The notes beneath the pieces are model-generated. The model saw nothing but the letters and a program-made list of their open reading frames with translations. It searched no databases and was not told the DNA's origin. This document shows, piece by piece, positions 61,401 through 64,000 of a DNA stretch of 64,000 nucleotides; the stretch's first letter is position 1, and every line of letters begins with the position of its first letter. The DNA is from Ichthyophis bannanicus (Eukaryota; Chordata; Amphibia; Gymnophiona; Ichthyophiidae). The position numbers and the translations under genes were made by a program. The stretch is from assembly GCA_033557465.1 (NCBI GenBank), contig CM066043.1:82366662-82430661 (forward strand), read 5' to 3'.

Positions 61401-61689
61401 CTCTGTATAAGTCTCTGGTGAGACCTCATTTGGAGTATTGTGTACAATACTGAAGACCATACACTTTTAAAAGGATATAACAGGATGGAGTTGGTGCAGA
61501 GGGTGGCTACTAAAATGATCAGTAGTCTTTGTTATAAACCATATGAGGAAAGTCAGGATAGAGAATATATTATAGAGATGTTTAAACACCTCCATGGCAT
61601 AAATGGACAGAGGAGAGCCTCTTTTGATTTAAATAGGGGGGGGGGGGGAAGGATGAGGGTGAAAGGGAATAGGCACTTATTACCCCCAT

Positions 61690-62131
61690 TCTGGATTTTT
61701 GCAACCCTATCTACAATGGGCTGTCAAAACATGCTCTCAAACCTCTTCAAATGGCACAGAATACAGCAGCCAGAATAATTGACGGTTCCACAAATCATGA
61801 CCACATTACCCCCATCCTTAAAGATCTCCACTGGCTCCCGATAACCCTTTGCATAAAGTATAAGTTAATCATAAACATCTTCAAAATGAAGCACAACAGT
61901 TCTGCAACCAGCCTCCATGCCCTCTTATCCCGTGATACCAGCAACAGACCTAGAAGATTATCCACCTCAAACACCCTCAATACCCCAAGAAACTTCGCTA
62001 AATCACGCAAATGTACATCACAACGAGCAATTTCTTTGGCTGCCCCTTTGATTTGGAACTCTCTCCCTCCTGATTTACGTGCAATTGATGTTTTAAGTGA
62101 CTTTCGTAAGCAATTAAAAACTTTACTTTTC
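61690..62131 (+). mobile_element. L2 LINE 3' fragment
   Basis: The frame 61751-62131 gives the L2 RT C-terminus: QNTAARIIDGS, DHITPILKDLHWLPI, ISLAAPLIWNSLPPDLRA and FRKQLKTLLF. The L1 start follows directly at 62132, so the L2 3' UTR lies beyond the L1 or is lost. Confidence 0.8.
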
Positions 62132-62235
62132 GGGGCGGAGCCTGATGTCCAGCGGGATAGTCGCATAGCGCTGAGGCTCCCGAGAGGCCTACCAAGACTC
62201 CTGAATTTTGAACCGTTTTAATTCTGAATATTGCT

Positions 62236-63111
62236 TTGACTCTACCGGGGTACCTTGGGGTGATGGCGGGGACCAAACCAGCACGTCTAGATTTCGGGAC
62301 CCCAACGAATTCCCATGGTAAACGCTCCAAAACCGAGCCCCCGTCTCCGCAGAAGCAGCCCGCACCTCGGGAAGGTCCCGAGATGCAGCAGGAGATCCTC
62401 ACTGAAATACGAGGGGTAAAAGACCTTGTGCAATCCAACGGGGAGTCACTCCGAGCGCTGCGTGAAGATTTCAGCATGCTGCAAAGCAAACTTGAAGGGC
62501 TTTCCCTACGACAAGACAAAATGGAAGGCATACTGGACTCACACACGGTCCGGTTGGCGAAACTTGACAAAGTAGAGCGCCAGATACGGGCCCTTCAGAA
62601 AGAAGTGGAAGATGGCAACAATCGGGCCCGCCGCAATAACATACGGCTTGTGGGCATACCGGAGGGAGCTGAGTCTGGAGACATGAAGGAGTTTCTTTGT
62701 AAGGCGCTTCCTTCCCTACTTCGGATCACATTTGCTAAAGACCTGGAGATTGACCGGGCTCATCGAGTGCCCTCAAATATGGCGCTCAATCGGAAGACCC
62801 CGCGGCCTATTATCTTTCGGCTCTTAAGATACCAACATGTTGAGCAAATTCTGAATGCCGCTCGCGCAAAAGGCCCCATCGAGTTTGAGGGCCACCGGAT
62901 ATCCTTCTTTCCTGATTTGGCTAAGCCCACGGTTGATCGTAGAAAGCGATTCCTGGAATTTCGACCGAGGCTACAACAACTGCAAGCTCGCTATGGCCTG
63001 ATGTACCCAGCTAAACTCAGGGTAACGCTGCACAACCAGACCAGAACATTTGATGATCCTGAATTACTTGCGGAATTTTTGGAATCCAAAGAGGCAGATC
63101 AGATGCGTTGA
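62236..63111 (+). CDS. L1 ORF1 protein, RNA-binding, intact (291 aa)
   Basis: The start MAGTKPARLDFGTP resembles the N-terminus of the other L1 ORF1 here (AKLDFQQT). Alternative starts upstream are limited by the short 5' UTR; an in-frame ATG at 62263 fits MAGTKPAR. A coiled coil (LREDFSMLQSKLEGLSLRQD to ALQKEVED) precedes the RRM (NNRARRNNIRLVGIPEGAES) and the C-terminal domain (LLRYQHVEQILNAARAKGPI, ISFFPDLAKPTVDRRK, YPAKLRVTLHN). The family role is RNA packaging and chaperone activity. No break is seen. Confidence 0.9.
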   Translation: MTLPGYLGVMAGTKPARLDFGTPTNSHGKRSKTEPPSPQKQPAPREGPEMQQEILTEIRGVKDLVQSNGESLRALREDFSMLQSKLEGLSLRQDKMEGILDSHTVRLAKLDKVERQIRALQKEVEDGNNRARRNNIRLVGIPEGAESGDMKEFLCKALPSLLRITFAKDLEIDRAHRVPSNMALNRKTPRPIIFRLLRYQHVEQILNAARAKGPIEFEGHRISFFPDLAKPTVDRRKRFLEFRPRLQQLQARYGLMYPAKLRVTLHNQTRTFDDPELLAEFLESKEADQMR

Positions 63112-63512
63112 TCCAAGGAACACTTAGCTAATTGACCTTATCTTGTTAAAACCCGCCATATTGTTTTCGGACGCTCTCTACCTTAGAGACTGCCTTGGCA
63201 ATTCACAGCCTTGGCTTTCACTAGCCTTGAAGGCCCTGCTCTATCATGCCCACAGCTACTTCGGTGGAGATCGGAGACTATAATAACAAAAGGGTTCGAA
63301 TATTACAATCGCACTCTCTTGGGCCTCCTCCCGCAGACATATGGTCGCCATTTATATTTGGGGTTATGCTTCCTCTCTGGGGCACTTCGGTGCTTGTTTT
63401 CTCATATGGGGTGTATCTGGTATCTTAATTGATGTGTATGAAATAGATGTACAGATGTGGTATATATTCCATACTCGCCTGCGCTTTTACTTCAAATGTA
63501 TGACAATGTCTT

Positions 63513-64000
63513 ATGGCCCTATGTAAGGTTTTTTCATTGAACGTAAAGGGAATCAACAACCCGATTAAAAGAAAGAAAATTCTTAGTTATTTGAGTCATG
63601 AAAAGGCGGATCTGGTTTTTCTCCAGGAAACGCACTTAAATTCTACCGAAACTCTGAAACTCAATATTAAACCTTACATGGTAGCTGCCTACTCTCCGGC
63701 TGTTTCTAAGAAATGTGGGGTAGCTATTCTGGTGAGGAAATCCTTGCCTGTCACCATTATTGCCACTAGCTCTGACACGGAGGGCAGATGGTCCCGCGTC
63801 CATCTTAAAATTGGACACCTTGAACTAACATGTATATGTATATATGCCCCCAATGTGGATAATCCTGCCTTTTTTGCTACCATTGCTCAGGTTGCGCAGG
63901 CCTCTGCTAGCACCTCACTGATAATAGGTGGCGACTTTAATCAAGTCGTCGATCCTCTGATAGACAGGCAACCGCCTAGAACGAGTGGCCTGCCCAAGAG
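63513..64000 (+). CDS. L1 ORF2 protein, endonuclease N-terminus, cut by window edge
   Basis: ATG at 63513 begins MALCKVFSLNVKGINNP. The frame stays open to base 64000 (about 162 codons). APE endonuclease residues are visible: LNVKG (Asn), LVFLQETHL (catalytic Glu), ICIYAPNVDNPAF and IIGGDFNQVVDPLIDR (Asp and Asn). The rest, including RT, lies outside the window. The 401-bp spacer after ORF1 (63112-63512) has no supported ORF. Whether this L1 is full length cannot be judged here. Confidence 0.9.
   Translation, partial: MALCKVFSLNVKGINNPIKRKKILSYLSHEKADLVFLQETHLNSTETLKLNIKPYMVAAYSPAVSKKCGVAILVRKSLPVTIIATSSDTEGRWSRVHLKIGHLELTCICIYAPNVDNPAFFATIAQVAQASASTSLIIGGDFNQVVDPLIDRQPPRTSGLPK

Larger units (their letters stand above)
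58362..61683 (+). mobile_element. CR1 LINE (family B), 5'-truncated, split by the LTR element
   Basis: It starts in the linker before RT. The longest frame (58400-58927) reads PLWFSKEGAEKMKKK to NKYFSSVFTDEG, matching 55730-56070 in the other family B copy. RT follows with stops (LFADDTKICNRVDTQEGVDN near 59585). At 59935 it breaks, and CR1 sequence resumes at 61401 with GTATAAGTCTCTGGTGAGAC, to a G-run near 61637 and an end near 61683. Confidence 0.8.
62132..64000 (+). mobile_element. L1 LINE, 5' part, runs off the window
   Basis: It starts GGGGCGGAGCCTGATGTCC at 62132 inside an L2. The 5' UTR is only about 104 bp. ORF1 (62236-63111), a 401-bp spacer and the start of ORF2 (63513) follow, all open. 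It belongs to the same L1 group as 44979-50388 but is clearly diverged and lacks the AAGATGGC motif. Confidence 0.88.

Noticed and set aside
1..64000. Host protein-coding exons
   Set aside because: Every frame with recognisable similarity belongs to a mobile element. Short unrecognised frames have no splice-site or conservation support that can be judged from sequence alone.

Overview
The window looks like repeat-dense vertebrate nuclear DNA. I can support no host gene, RNA gene or CRISPR array; nearly everything recognisable is a transposable element. CR1, L2 and L1 LINEs sit beside a Penelope-like element, DIRS-type elements, a Gmr1-type Ty3/gypsy element, piggyBac and mariner transposons, and 5S- and tRNA-derived SINEs. 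This mixture fits an amphibian, and the abundant CR1 tail (GGTCAGACCAAGGTCCATCA) suggests a caecilian. That assignment is inference; turtles and crocodilians carry related CR1 tails.

Layout. 1-7.1 kb: a CR1 inside a small inverted-repeat element, a mariner made of two 5' halves back to back, and an LTR-like insertion carrying a protein-coding U3. 7.1-14.3 kb: one L2 LINE split by a 0.6 kb foldback and by a 5.3 kb DIRS-type element with a long gag-like ORF, terminal inverted repeats and an internal complementary region. 14.5-24.6 kb: decayed CR1 copies, SINEs (one derived from 5S rRNA), foldback elements and a second DIRS-like remnant. 24.7-26.3 kb: an L1 derivative holding only ORF1, with target-site duplications. 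27.05-38.1 kb: a degenerate LTR retrotransposon in the order gag-protease-integrase-RT-RNase H (Gmr1 type), broken by CR1, L2 and SINE insertions. 38.1-52.8 kb: a minus-strand CR1 that landed in its 3' LTR and was itself hit by a Penelope-like element and a piggyBac transposon; the piggyBac was then hit by a full-length L1 with both ORFs open. 52.8-57.8 kb: a nearly complete CR1 of a second family, with a tandemly repeated 5' UTR and an ORF1 esterase domain. 58.4-61.7 kb: another such CR1 interrupted by a second copy of the LTR-like element with the U3 ORF. 61.7-64.0 kb: an L2 tail, then the 5' part of a second open L1 running off the edge.

How the parts relate. The nesting gives a clear order of insertions (Gmr1, then CR1, then Penelope and piggyBac, then L1). 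Three unrelated retroelement types here (DIRS, L1, Penelope) survive as copies that keep the gag/ORF1-like gene and lack the polymerase. The strongest candidate for something undescribed is the LTR family at 5763-7029 and 59936-61400: two diverged copies share a long reading frame that begins at the first bases of the LTR and fills its U3, upstream of a TATA box (seen in one copy) and poly(A) signal.
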